In this document: positions 26,441 to 35,049 of the stretch, in pieces
How positions within the stretch are numbered: the first letter of the stretch is position 1
Layout: every line of letters begins with the position of its first letter
NCBI RefSeq assembly: GCF_029892485.1
Contig: NZ_JARXVG010000008.1
Coordinates: 186,001-250,000, forward strand
Source: Variovorax boronicumulans
GTDB lineage: Bacteria > Pseudomonadota > Gammaproteobacteria > Burkholderiales > Burkholderiaceae_C
Direction of reading: 5' to 3'
DNA: 64,000 nucleotides
Notes under the pieces: model-generated
Databases searched by the model: none
What the model was told of the DNA's origin: nothing
Seen by the model: the letters and a program-made list of their open reading frames with translations, nothing else
Translations under genes and position numbers: made by a program

Positions 26441-27688
26441 ATGACGAAAACCTCTTCCTCCCAGGCCGCGCCGACCGCCACCGGCCCGCTCGCCGGCCTC
26501 AAGGTCGTCGAGCTCGGACAACTGATCGCCGGGCCTTTCGCCGCACGCACGCTGGCGGATTTCGGCGCCGAGGTGGTGAAGATCGAACCGCCCGGCACGG
26601 GCGATCCGCTGCGCACCTGGCGGCTGCTGAAGGACGGCACTTCGGTCTGGTGGCAGGTGCAGTCGCGAAACAAGCGTTCGCTCGCGCTTGACCTGCGCGA
26701 GCCCGAGGCGCAGGCCGTCGTGCGGCAGCTCGCGGCCGAGGCCGACGTGCTCATCGAGAACTTCCGCCCCGGCGCGATGGAGGGCTGGGGCCTGGGCCCC
26801 GACGACCTGCTGGCCGCCAACCCCGGCCTCGTGATGCTGCGCATCAGCGGCTACGGCCAGACCGGCCCGTACCGCGACCGCCCCGGCTTCGGCGTCGTGG
26901 CCGAAGCGATGGGCGGGCTGCGCCATCTCACCGGCGAGCCCGGCCGCGTGCCGGTGCGCGTGGGCGTGTCGATCGGCGACACGCTGGCCTCATTGCACGG
27001 CGTGATCGGCGTGCTGATGGCGATGCAGCACCGCCATGCGACGGTGAGTGCCGAATACCCGAAGGGCCGGGGACAGGTGATCGACGTGGCGCTCTATGAA
27101 GCAGTCTTCAACTGCATGGAAAGCCTCTTGCCCGAGTACGGCGAATTCGGTGCGGTGCGCGAGGCGGCGGGCAGCGCGCTGCCCGGCATTGCGCCGACCA
27201 ATGCGTACCGCTGTGCGGATGGCGGCTACGCGATCGTGGCGGGCAATGGCGACAGCATCTTTCGCCGCCTGATGGAATGCATCGGCCGGCCCGATCTCGC
27301 GACCGATCCGGCGCTCGCCGGCAATGCGGGGCGCGTGGCCCAGGTGGAAATGCTCGATGCCGCCATCGGCGACTGGGCGGCCGCGCGCACGGTGGACGAA
27401 GTGCTGGCCGCCCTCGATGCCGCGCACGTGCCGGCCGGCCGCATCTACACCGTCGCCGACATCGCGGCCGACCCGCACTACGCCGCGCGCGGCATGCTGC
27501 AAGAGGTGCAGATGCCCGACGGCAGCGCGCTTGCGGTGCCCGGCTTCGTGCCGAAGCTGTCGCTCACGCCGGCCAGCCACCGGCACAACGCGCCGGCTCT
27601 GGGGGCGGATACCGATGCGGTGTTGAAGGAAATCGGATTGAGCGCCGAGCAGATCGCCGCGCTGCACGCGCGCGGGATCGTGGGGTGA
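26441..27688 (+). CDS. Family III CoA transferase (CaiB/BaiF)
   Basis: This 415-residue enzyme transfers CoA between carboxylic acids. The family III pattern is clear: LAGLKVVELGQLIAGPFAAR, DFGAEVVKIEPPGTGDPLR, the Q/NKRSLALDLR stretch, and the catalytic aspartate expected near residue 165-180 in the VGVSIGDTLASLHG segment. A later GRIYTVADIAADPHYAARGM is also characteristic. It stands alone on the plus strand, divergent from the AraC regulator and convergent with the acyl-CoA-binding protein. The substrate pair is unknown. Confidence 0.92.
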   Translation: MTKTSSSQAAPTATGPLAGLKVVELGQLIAGPFAARTLADFGAEVVKIEPPGTGDPLRTWRLLKDGTSVWWQVQSRNKRSLALDLREPEAQAVVRQLAAEADVLIENFRPGAMEGWGLGPDDLLAANPGLVMLRISGYGQTGPYRDRPGFGVVAEAMGGLRHLTGEPGRVPVRVGVSIGDTLASLHGVIGVLMAMQHRHATVSAEYPKGRGQVIDVALYEAVFNCMESLLPEYGEFGAVREAAGSALPGIAPTNAYRCADGGYAIVAGNGDSIFRRLMECIGRPDLATDPALAGNAGRVAQVEMLDAAIGDWAAARTVDEVLAALDAAHVPAGRIYTVADIAADPHYAARGMLQEVQMPDGSALAVPGFVPKLSLTPASHRHNAPALGADTDAVLKEIGLSAEQIAALHARGIVG

Positions 27689-27701
27689 CTGGCGAGCGAA
27701 G

Positions 27702-27959
27702 TCAGGCTCGCAGCGATTCGATGAGGTCGATGTACTTCTGCTTGGCTTCGTCGGCACTCGCGCCCTTCTGTGCCGTCCACGCATCCCACTTGGCGCGCGC
27801 GACGATGTCGCTGAAGCTGGGCTTCTTGGCGGTGTTGTCGCCTTCGGTGGCCTGCTTGAAGAGGCCGTAGATCTTCAGCAGCGTCGGGTTGTCGGGGCGC
27901 TCGGCCAGGAGCTTGGAGTTGGCCTGGGCGGCTTCGAACTGGGCGTTGAGGTCGGACAT
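27702..27959 (-). CDS. Acyl-CoA-binding protein
   Basis: This 85-residue protein matches the eukaryotic-type acyl-CoA-binding protein fold of four helices. Hallmarks are LKIYGLFKQATEGDN (the ligand-binding Tyr/Lys helix) and AKWDAWTAQKG followed by AKQKYIDLI. It binds medium- and long-chain acyl-CoA in the cytoplasm. ACBPs occur in only some bacteria, Burkholderiales among them. The ATG giving MSDLNAQFEAA is preferred over one five codons earlier because family members begin close to this point. It converges with the CoA-transferase gene, 13 bp apart. Confidence 0.9.
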   Translation of the reverse strand: MSDLNAQFEAAQANSKLLAERPDNPTLLKIYGLFKQATEGDNTAKKPSFSDIVARAKWDAWTAQKGASADEAKQKYIDLIESLRA

Positions 27960-28042
27960 GGTGGATGGATCCATCGAAAAACAAAACGGGAATCCCGCAT
28001 CTTAAATTGCGCGGTACCTGCTCGTACCGAGCGGAAACAGGC

Positions 28043-28879
28043 TCAGTCGCGCAGGCCCGCCCGCGCCAGTTCGACATCCAGCCGCTCCCGCGCATCCGCC
28101 GGCTTCAGCGCCGCGGCCTGCTCGTAGAGGCGGGTGGCTTCGGCCATGCGCGAATCGCCGTGCAGCATCAGCAGGGCGCGGGCGTATTCCATCATTCCCG
28201 CGGGTGAATGCGGGTGCAGATGGAGGCCGCGCTCGAACAGCTCGATCGAGGTCTCGGCGCGCACGCCGTAGGTCATGCGTCCGACCAGCGCGCCCACCTT
28301 GTCGATCACCTCGGCATGGAAGGCGGCCAGCGCGATGTGCGCGTCGGCGTGGTTCGGCTGCAGTTCGATCACGCGCTCCAGCGCGCCCTTGAGCTTGGTG
28401 CCCAGGCCCTGCGCCAGAGCGCGCGCCACGCTGATGCCCTGGCTGTAGCGGCCCAGCGCGTAGGCCTGCCAGTAGAGCGCCTGGCAGTTGTCGGGCTCGG
28501 CGACGGCCTGCGCGCCCGCACGCTCGATCACCTGGCGGAACATCGCGAGCCGGATGCCTTCGCGCGGCTCGAGGTAGTTGGCATAGATGGCGGTGGCCTG
28601 GTTGGCGAGCACCAGGCCCTCGGAGCCGTGCAGGAGGCCGACCGCGGCCGCGCGTTCGAATTCGCCGCTGTGGTACAGCGCCCAGCCTTCGGCCAGCGGC
28701 GCATCGGCGTCCGGCGGCGGCAGGTGGTGGCCGGCATGCAGGCGCGGCCAGTGCGGCAGCACGCTGCGTGCGTCGAAACGCGGCACGTCGGCGTAGGGCA
28801 GGGGTGCCCAGGGTTCCGCATTGGCGGCCGCCGGGCCGGCGGACATCAACGAGAGCGGTTTGAAGTCGGGGTGGGGCAT
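28043..28879 (-). CDS. TPR-like tetratricopeptide protein, function unknown
   Basis: This 278-residue soluble protein has helical repeats of TPR type: AEGWALYHSGEFERAAAVG, QALYWQAYALGRYSQGIS, LERVIELQPNHADAHIALAAF and EYARALLMLHGDSRMAEA. There is no signal peptide. TPR proteins usually act as scaffolds. It lies 14 bp downstream of the TetR-type regulator on the same strand, so the two are probably co-transcribed. I do not recognise a more specific family. Confidence 0.72.
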   Translation of the reverse strand: MPHPDFKPLSLMSAGPAAANAEPWAPLPYADVPRFDARSVLPHWPRLHAGHHLPPPDADAPLAEGWALYHSGEFERAAAVGLLHGSEGLVLANQATAIYANYLEPREGIRLAMFRQVIERAGAQAVAEPDNCQALYWQAYALGRYSQGISVARALAQGLGTKLKGALERVIELQPNHADAHIALAAFHAEVIDKVGALVGRMTYGVRAETSIELFERGLHLHPHSPAGMMEYARALLMLHGDSRMAEATRLYEQAAALKPADARERLDVELARAGLRD

Positions 28880-28893
28880 GGTTTGAACAGGCC

Positions 28894-29592
28894 CTAGGCC
28901 GCCATGTCGACAGTCGGAGCCACGTTGTGCGTGGCATCTTCGCCGTTGTAGGCATTGCTCAGTGTCAGCAGATGCCGCCGTTGTTCACGCCCGAGATAGG
29001 GCGCGAGCAGGTGCAGGGTGTGGTGGCCGCCGCGCATCAGCGCGCCCTGGGCGTGCGCCGGTTCCAGCGCCTCGCGCGGGTTGCGCACGTATTCGTAGCT
29101 GAGCCAGTAGGTGAGCACCACCACCATGCTTTGGGCCAGCGGGTCGACCTCGTGCGCGTCGATGTCCAGGTGGCCGGCACGGCTGAGGCCCGCGATCAGC
29201 TGGCGGATCGCGCGGGCCTTGTTCTTGAGCACCAGCTGGAACTGCGTCTCCAGGTGCCGGTTCTTGCTCAGCAGGTCGTTCAGGTCGCGGTAGAGGAAGC
29301 GGTAGCGCCAGATCAGCTCGAAGAGCGTGTGCATGAAGAACCACGCGTCCTCCACATCGTGCACGCCTTCGCTGGCATGCAGCAGCTCGTTGAGCTCGGC
29401 CTCGTAGCCCTGGTAGAGCTTGTTGATCAGCTCTTCCTTGGCGGGGTAGTGGTAGTAGAGATTGCCGGGGCTGATGTTGAGGTCGCCCGCGATGAGCGTG
29501 GTCGAGACGTTCGGCTCCCCGAAGCGGTTGAACAGGTCCAATGCGGCTTCGAGGATGCGTTGCGCCGTGCGGCGTGGCGCCTTCTTTGCCAT
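28894..29592 (-). CDS. TetR-family transcriptional regulator
   Basis: This 232-residue regulator has a TetR DNA-binding domain at residues ~9-55, including RILEAALDLFNRFGEPNVS and GDLNISPGNLYYHYPAKEEL. A long helical ligand domain of the bacterial-repressor type follows, with AWFFMHTLFELIWRYRFLY. The HTH and C-terminal type resemble PhaD-like regulators of PHA and fatty-acid genes. It is upstream of a TPR protein and 125 bp downstream of the phasin stop, on the same strand. The target operator was not identified. Confidence 0.9.
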   Translation of the reverse strand: MAKKAPRRTAQRILEAALDLFNRFGEPNVSTTLIAGDLNISPGNLYYHYPAKEELINKLYQGYEAELNELLHASEGVHDVEDAWFFMHTLFELIWRYRFLYRDLNDLLSKNRHLETQFQLVLKNKARAIRQLIAGLSRAGHLDIDAHEVDPLAQSMVVVLTYWLSYEYVRNPREALEPAHAQGALMRGGHHTLHLLAPYLGREQRRHLLTLSNAYNGEDATHNVAPTVDMAA

Positions 29593-29717
29593 GTCGGTGC
29601 CCCCGGTGTGTCTCTTGGTCTTGGGGACACTCTAGCGTATGTGCACCGCACCATGAACGGCGCGGGACATGTTTTGCGGCGCTTGTTTTTTGTGCAGCGC
29701 CGCAATTCGGAGAAAGG

Positions 29718-30209
29718 TCAGCCGGCCTTGGGGCGGCGCAGTGTCTTCTTCGCGGCGGTTGTGGGTGCTGCGGTCTTGCGCGCGGTGGTCTTGCGGGTGG
29801 TCGCCGCTGCCTTCGCATTGCCCCTCAATTGCGCTTCGAGGGCCTCGACGCGTGCCTGCAGCGCGGCCATGTCGGCGGCCGAAGGGACGCCGAGTTTTTC
29901 CAAGGCGCGCGCCACGCGCTCTTCGAAGATGTTCTCCAGCTTGCCCCACTGGCCCGCGGCCTTGGTGCCGAACTCGCTGGCGAAGCCGGCCATGCGCTGC
30001 TGGGCCTGGGCGAGGGTTTCTTCGGCGGCTGTCTGGGTCTTCTTCTGCATGCCGGCGCCGTCCTTGACCAGCGCCTCGAAGGCCTTGCTGCCCTCCTGCT
30101 GCATCTTGGCGAAGGCGCCGAGGCCGGCCAGCCAGATCTGCTGCGCGGAATCCTTGATGCGGTCCGAGGACTTGTTGCCGTTGTTGCTGTCGTCGTCTTG
30201 AGTCGCCAT
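29718..30209 (-). CDS. Phasin-family PHA granule-associated protein (PhaF/PhaI type)
   Basis: This 163-residue protein has a phasin domain (residues ~15-115) with IWLAGLGAFAKMQQEGSKAF, a helical middle, and a leucine-zipper-like stretch AALQARVEALEAQL that may drive oligomerisation. The tail is rich in Lys, Ala, Thr and Arg (TTRKTTARKTAAP, TAAKKTLRRPKAG), like the histone-H1-like DNA-binding tail of PhaF but short. Phasins coat polyhydroxyalkanoate granules, and PhaF-type tails tether granules to the nucleoid. No synthase gene is adjacent. Confidence 0.85.
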   Translation of the reverse strand: MATQDDDSNNGNKSSDRIKDSAQQIWLAGLGAFAKMQQEGSKAFEALVKDGAGMQKKTQTAAEETLAQAQQRMAGFASEFGTKAAGQWGKLENIFEERVARALEKLGVPSAADMAALQARVEALEAQLRGNAKAAATTRKTTARKTAAPTTAAKKTLRRPKAG

Positions 30210-30288
30210 GCGAAGTAGTCCTTTGAAAACAATCGGCTGACTCTAGCTGCTGGACGGCGCTCCCGTTAGAGCTTCGCCTCTACGAGGA

Positions 30289-30738
30289 TTACGGCGTCGC
30301 GCCGGCTGCGCGGCTGGCGTCCAGATGCGCCTTGGCGCGTTCCGCCAGTGCCATTTCGCCGGGCGTGCCGGGCACGAAGGCGGTCACCGGGAGCGGCCGG
30401 CCGTGCGAATCGACCGAGACGAAGACGATCAGGCACTCGGTGGTCTTCTCCATCACGCCGCCCTTCATGTCGCCGCTGCGCACCTCCACCGAGATGTTCA
30501 TGCTGGTGGTGCCGGTGTAGGCGAGGCGGGCCTCGACCTCGACGAGGTCGCCGATCATGATCGGCCGGTGGAAGCGGATGCTGCCGATGAAGGCGGTGAC
30601 GCAGTAGCGCTTGGCCCAGCTGGTCGCACAGGCGTAGCCGGCCTCGTCGATCCACTTCATGACCGTGCCGCCGTGGACCTTGCCGCCGAAATTGACGGTG
30701 CTGGGTTCGGCCAGAAAACGCAGGGTGATGGAAGACAT
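30289..30738 (-). CDS. Acyl-CoA thioesterase (hotdog, YciA-like)
   Basis: This 149-residue single-hotdog thioesterase hydrolyses acyl-CoA to free acid and CoA. NFGGKVHGGTVMKWIDEAGY carries the catalytic region (the aspartate in WIDEAG) and SIRFHRPIMIGDLVEVEARL the substrate strand. It resembles YciA/acyl-CoA hydrolase enzymes that act as hexamers. The ATG gives MSSITLRFL. It lies downstream of the LysR gene on the same strand, but the 97-bp gap suggests its own promoter. Confidence 0.9.
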   Translation of the reverse strand: MSSITLRFLAEPSTVNFGGKVHGGTVMKWIDEAGYACATSWAKRYCVTAFIGSIRFHRPIMIGDLVEVEARLAYTGTTSMNISVEVRSGDMKGGVMEKTTECLIVFVSVDSHGRPLPVTAFVPGTPGEMALAERAKAHLDASRAAGATP

Positions 30739-30835
30739 GAGGCCGCCTTTGTTGGATGGGCTGTGGTGGGGAGCCGCGATTATGCGAGCGGGCGCCCGCT
30801 GTCGCCTGCGCCGCCCGTCGCTCGGGCGCGCACGC

Positions 30836-31732
30836 TCAGCTGCCGCTGAACAGCTGCGCCAGCGTGCGCCGCAGCCAGGCGTTGCCCGGGTCCGCGTGAA
30901 AGCGCTCGTGCCAGTGCTGCTTGACCGCATAGTCCGCCAGCGCGAAGGGCGTCTCCAGCAGCTTCACTGGCTCCTGCGTGGCCAGCACCTTGCCCAGGAT
31001 GCGCGGCACCACCACCAGCAGTTCGGTGTGCGCCACGATCCGCGCCACGCTCAGGAAGCTCGACAGCCGCACCACCACATCGCGCTTGAGCCCCAGCCGC
31101 GCGATGGTCGTGTCAACGATGGCATGCCCCGTGCCCGAGGTGGACACCACCGCATGCGCCTCCGCCTCGAAGCGCTTGCGCGTGAGCCGCGCGCCGATGC
31201 GCGGATGGTTCTGCGCCGCGAGGCACACGAAGTTCTGCATGAACAGCGTCTGCTGGTAGAAGCCCGCGTCCAGCTGCGGCATGAAGCCCACGGCCAGGTC
31301 GACCTCGCCGTCCTGCAGGCGGCGGCCGCTGTTGGTGGAGATGATCTCGGTCTCGATGTGCACCCCCGGCGCCACGTGCCGCAGGTGGTCGAGCAGGCCG
31401 GGCAGCAGCACCACCTCGCTGATGTCGGTCATGCAGATGCGAAAGCGCCGCTGCGCCTCGGCGGGCTCGAAGCTGCTGCGGTTGCCCTGGGCCTGCGCCA
31501 GCTGCGCCAGCACCTCGCGCAGGTTCGGGTAGATGCGCTCGGCATGCGGCGTGGGCTGCATGCCCTGCGCGGTGCGGGTGAAGAGGCGATCGTCGAAGTG
31601 CGCGCGCAGCTTGTTGAGCGCGGTGCTGGCCGCGGCCTGCGCCATGCCCAACCGCTCGGCGGCCTTGGAGACATTGCCGGTCTTGTAGACCTCGTCGAAC
31701 ACGGCGAGCCATTCGAGATCGAGCTTGGACAT
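30836..31732 (-). CDS. LysR-family regulator of the gentisate/3-hydroxybenzoate genes
   Basis: This 298-residue LysR regulator has the N-terminal winged helix LEWLAVFDEVYKTGNVSKAA and AQAAASTALNKLRAHF, then a periplasmic-binding-like effector domain. It resembles NagR/DntR/NtdR-type regulators of aromatic pathways. It is divergent from the gentisate dioxygenase gene, the classic LysR layout, and the shared 129-bp region contains the palindrome TCGAAATTTCGA. It is predicted to activate the pathway in response to 3-hydroxybenzoate or gentisate. Confidence 0.88.
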   Translation of the reverse strand: MSKLDLEWLAVFDEVYKTGNVSKAAERLGMAQAAASTALNKLRAHFDDRLFTRTAQGMQPTPHAERIYPNLREVLAQLAQAQGNRSSFEPAEAQRRFRICMTDISEVVLLPGLLDHLRHVAPGVHIETEIISTNSGRRLQDGEVDLAVGFMPQLDAGFYQQTLFMQNFVCLAAQNHPRIGARLTRKRFEAEAHAVVSTSGTGHAIVDTTIARLGLKRDVVVRLSSFLSVARIVAHTELLVVVPRILGKVLATQEPVKLLETPFALADYAVKQHWHERFHADPGNAWLRRTLAQLFSGS

Positions 31733-31775
31733 GGTGTTCTCCGGGTTTCTTTGCTTAGGGCGAAAGACACCATTA

Positions 31776-31787
31776 TCGAAATTTCGA
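31776..31787. promoter_or_regulatory. Candidate LysR operator (12-bp palindrome)
   Basis: TCGAAATTTCGA is a perfect 12-bp palindrome in an AT-rich patch between the divergent LysR and gentisate dioxygenase starts, 44 bp before the regulator start and 74 bp before the dioxygenase start. Its T-N10-A symmetry and position suit a LysR recognition site. Binding is inference. Confidence 0.45.
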
Positions 31788-31861
31788 ATTCCGTGTATTG
31801 GCTACCGGTCTTGAGGAAATAGTGGGGCGGCTCAACAATGCCGCAACGGAGACAACCACGC

Positions 31862-32947
31862 ATGAATCCCGCTTCCGCAAGCGCCCCGAAAAGCGCCCCG
31901 GCCAACGCCGCCGAACGCAGCGACTACTACGCCCGCATCCGCCCCCTGAACCTCACCCCGCTGTGGGAATCGCTGCACGCCCTGGTGCCGCGCGAGCCGC
32001 AGACGCCGTGCGTGCCCGCGCTCTGGCGCTACGACGAGATCCGCCCGTTGCTGATGGAGTCGGCCGAGCTCATCACCGCCGAGGAGGCCGTGCGCCGCGT
32101 GCTGGTGCTCGAGAACCCGGCGCTGCCCGGCAACTCGTCGATCACGCAGTCGATCTACGCGGGGCTGCAGCTCATCATGCCGGGCGAGGTGGCGCCATCG
32201 CACCGCCATGTGCAGTCGGCGCTGCGCTTCATCGTCGATGGCAAGGGCGCCTACACCACGGTGGGCGGCGAACGCACCACCATGCACCCGGGCGACTTCA
32301 TCATCACGCCCTCGTGGGCCTGGCACGACCATGGCAACGAAGGCATCGAGGGCGTCAGCGAGCCGGTGGTGTGGCTGGACGGGCTCGACATTCCGATGCT
32401 GCGCTTCTTCGATGCCGGCTTTGCCGAGAACGACGACGCCAAGGTGCAGCACGTGGCACGGCCCGAGGGCCACAGCCTTGCGCGTTTCGGCCACAACATG
32501 GTGCCGGTGCGACACGACCATGTGTCGGCCACCTCGCCGATCTTCAACTACCCCTATGCGCGCAGCCGCGATGCGCTCGCGCAGTTGCAGAAGCAGGAAG
32601 CGCCCGATGCGTGGCTGGGCCACAAGCTGCGCTACATCAACCCGCTGACGGGCGGCTCGCCGATGCCGACGATCTCGACCAACCTGCAGCTGCTCCCGAA
32701 GGGCTTCGCGGGCAAGACGTACCGCGCGACCGATGGCGCCGTCTACAGCGTGGTCGAAGGCCACGGCGTCGCCGAGATCGCGGGCCAGCGCTTCGAATTC
32801 GGACCGCGCGATACCTTCGTCGTGCCGTCGTGGGCGCCGCTGCGCCTCCTGTCGCCGGTCGAGGACGTGGTGCTCTTCAGTTTTTCCGACCGTCCCGTGC
32901 AGCAGGCGATGGGCATCCTGCGCGAAGCCTTCCTCGAAGACGCCTGA
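31862..32947 (+). CDS. Gentisate 1,2-dioxygenase
   Basis: This 361-residue bicupin ring-cleavage enzyme opens gentisate to maleylpyruvate using Fe(II). The first cupin shows the iron ligands in EVAPSHRHVQSALRFI and HPGDFIITPSWAWHDHG; the second cupin (VVEGHGVAEIAGQRFEF) is weaker, as usual. The segment SDYYARIRPLNLTPLWE is typical of the family. The ATG at 31862 is chosen because GGAGA lies 9 nt upstream; an ATG eight codons earlier lacks one. It is first in a plus-strand pathway operon under the divergent LysR. Confidence 0.92.
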   Translation: MNPASASAPKSAPANAAERSDYYARIRPLNLTPLWESLHALVPREPQTPCVPALWRYDEIRPLLMESAELITAEEAVRRVLVLENPALPGNSSITQSIYAGLQLIMPGEVAPSHRHVQSALRFIVDGKGAYTTVGGERTTMHPGDFIITPSWAWHDHGNEGIEGVSEPVVWLDGLDIPMLRFFDAGFAENDDAKVQHVARPEGHSLARFGHNMVPVRHDHVSATSPIFNYPYARSRDALAQLQKQEAPDAWLGHKLRYINPLTGGSPMPTISTNLQLLPKGFAGKTYRATDGAVYSVVEGHGVAEIAGQRFEFGPRDTFVVPSWAPLRLLSPVEDVVLFSFSDRPVQQAMGILREAFLEDA

Positions 32948-33012
32948 ACGGCGCCTGGCCTCTTTTCATTCATCGTTTGACCGTGTGCCGCCCCGAGCGG
33001 CAGGAGCCCCTC

Positions 33013-33717
33013 ATGTCCTTCGTTTTCACACCTCCTTCCATCGTCGGCCTGCCCATCGCCGACTCCGACAAGCTGTTCCCCGTGCGCCGCGTCTACTGCG
33101 TGGGCCGCAACTATGCGGCGCATGCCCGCGAGATGGGATTCGACCCCGACCGCGAACCGCCGTTCTTCTTTTGCAAGCCCAACGACGACGCCTCGGTCGT
33201 GCCCGTCGCCGAAGGCCAGACCGGCACGATCCCGTACCCGCCGCTCACCAGCAACTACCACTACGAAGCCGAGCTCGTGGTCGCCATCGGCAAGGGCGGC
33301 CGGGACATCCCCGCGGACCAGGCCTCGGCCCACATCCACAGCTACGCCGTGGGCCTGGACATGACGCGCCGCGACTTGCAGATGAAGATGCGCGAGCAAG
33401 GCCGCCCGTGGGAAATCGGCAAGGCCTTCGACTTCTCGGCGCCCATTGCGCCGCTGCGCACGCTGGCCGACGTGGGCGAGATCAACGCGGGCGCGATCAC
33501 GCTCACGGTCGATGGCGAGGTGCGCCAGAACAGTGACATCGCGCACCTGATCTGGTCGGTGAACGAGGTGATCGCCAATCTCTCCACGCTCTTCACGCTG
33601 CAGCCCGGCGACCTGATCTTCACGGGCACGCCCGAAGGCGTGGGCGCGGTGAAGGCGGGGCAGACGATCAAGGTGAGCATCGAGCGGCTGCCGTCGCTCA
33701 CGGTTCGCATCGAGTGA
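33013..33717 (+). CDS. Fumarylacetoacetate hydrolase-family protein (fumarylpyruvate hydrolase)
   Basis: This 234-residue hydrolase of the FAH fold is predicted to cleave fumarylpyruvate to fumarate and pyruvate. Hallmarks are VYCVGRNYAAHAREMG, FFFCKPNDDASVV, the metal ligands in NYHYEAELVVAIG, YAVGLDMTRRDLQ and IFTGTPEGVG. Length fits NagK-type fumarylpyruvate hydrolases. It follows the gentisate dioxygenase by 65 bp and precedes the hydroxylase by 26 bp. The needed maleylpyruvate isomerase is not next to it. Confidence 0.9.
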   Translation: MSFVFTPPSIVGLPIADSDKLFPVRRVYCVGRNYAAHAREMGFDPDREPPFFFCKPNDDASVVPVAEGQTGTIPYPPLTSNYHYEAELVVAIGKGGRDIPADQASAHIHSYAVGLDMTRRDLQMKMREQGRPWEIGKAFDFSAPIAPLRTLADVGEINAGAITLTVDGEVRQNSDIAHLIWSVNEVIANLSTLFTLQPGDLIFTGTPEGVGAVKAGQTIKVSIERLPSLTVRIE

Positions 33718-33743
33718 TCCCACCGAAGCGCAGAGGCCACCCG

Positions 33744-34994
33744 ATGAGCACATCTCCCCCGAAGAACCCGCCCCGGGTGCTGCTCGTCGGCGGCGGCATC
33801 GGCGGCATGGCGGCCGCGCTCGCACTCGCGCGCCTGGGCGTTTCCATTGACCTGCTCGAACAGAGCGCCGCCATCGGCGAGATCGGCGCGGGCCTGCAGC
33901 TGGGTCCCAATGCCTTCGCCGCGCTCGACGCGCTGGGCGTGGGTGAGGCGGTGCGCCGGGGCTCGGTCTTCACGGACAGGCTGGTGATGATGGATGCGGT
34001 CGATTGCAGCGAAGTCGCCTCGGTGCCCGTGGGCGACGCCTTCCGCGCGCGCTTCAAAAATCCCTACGCGGTGAGCCACCGCGCCGACCTGCATGGCGCG
34101 ATCCACGAGGCGGTGAAGCAGCACCCGCTGATCCGCTTCCACACCTCGGCGCAGGTCGAGTCCATCGACACTGGCACGCACGGTGTCACAGCGGTCACGC
34201 GCGACGGCCGCCGCTTCCAGGCCGACGCCATCGTGGGCTGCGACGGCGTGAAGTCGGTGGTGCGCGCCAAGCTCATCGGCGATGCGCCGCGCGTCTCGGG
34301 CCACGTCGTGTACCGCGCGGTCGTGCCCGCGCAGGACATGCCCGCCGACCTGCGCTGGAACGCGCCCGTGGTCTGGGCCGGCCCCGACTGCCACCTGGTG
34401 CACTACCCGCTGCGCCATGGCGAGCAATACAACCTGGTCGTCACCTTCCACAGCCGCGAAGAAGAAGAGTGGGGCGTCACCGACGGCAGCAAGGACGAGG
34501 TGCTGTCGTACTTCGAGGGTGTGCACGCGCGCCCGCGCCAGCTGCTGGACCGGCCGACCTCGTGGCGGCGCTGGAGCACCGCCGACCGCGACCCCGTCGC
34601 CCGCTGGAGCGAGGGCCCGGCCACGCTGTTGGGCGATGCGGCGCATCCGATGATGCAGTACCTCGCGCAGGGCGCCTGCATGGCGCTCGAAGACGCGGTG
34701 ACGCTGGGTGCCGCGGTGAAGGCCTGCGATTTCGACATGAGCGCTGCATTCAAGCTGTACGAAGCGGCTCGCATTGCCCGCACGGCGCGCGTGGTGCTGT
34801 CGGTGCGCGAGATGGGGCGCCTGTATCACGCGAAGGGCGTCGAGCGGCTGGTGCGCAACAGCCTCTGGGTGGGGCGCACGCCGGAGCGTTTCTACGATGC
34901 GGTCGAGTGGCTCTATGCGTGGCGGCCCGAGCACTGCCTGGACGATGCGCCGGCATCACTGCAGCCTGTCGCGGCCGAGCTTTCCTTGCACTGA
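33744..34994 (+). CDS. 3-hydroxybenzoate 6-monooxygenase (FAD-dependent)
   Basis: This 416-residue flavoprotein hydroxylase of the PHBH/salicylate-hydroxylase class has the FAD motif VLLVGGGIGGMAAALALARLG, the DG motif IVGCDGVKSVVRAKLIG and the late GD motif LLGDAAHPMMQYLAQGACMA. It most likely converts 3-hydroxybenzoate to gentisate with NADH and O2, since the two preceding genes degrade gentisate. Salicylate or another hydroxyaromatic is a possible alternative substrate. The ATG lies behind a short purine-rich stretch. Confidence 0.88.
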   Translation: MSTSPPKNPPRVLLVGGGIGGMAAALALARLGVSIDLLEQSAAIGEIGAGLQLGPNAFAALDALGVGEAVRRGSVFTDRLVMMDAVDCSEVASVPVGDAFRARFKNPYAVSHRADLHGAIHEAVKQHPLIRFHTSAQVESIDTGTHGVTAVTRDGRRFQADAIVGCDGVKSVVRAKLIGDAPRVSGHVVYRAVVPAQDMPADLRWNAPVVWAGPDCHLVHYPLRHGEQYNLVVTFHSREEEEWGVTDGSKDEVLSYFEGVHARPRQLLDRPTSWRRWSTADRDPVARWSEGPATLLGDAAHPMMQYLAQGACMALEDAVTLGAAVKACDFDMSAAFKLYEAARIARTARVVLSVREMGRLYHAKGVERLVRNSLWVGRTPERFYDAVEWLYAWRPEHCLDDAPASLQPVAAELSLH

Positions 34995-35049
34995 GACGAG
35001 TTTCTTCCATCATCACTATTCGAGGCCACAGGCCCAGGAGACAAGCACC

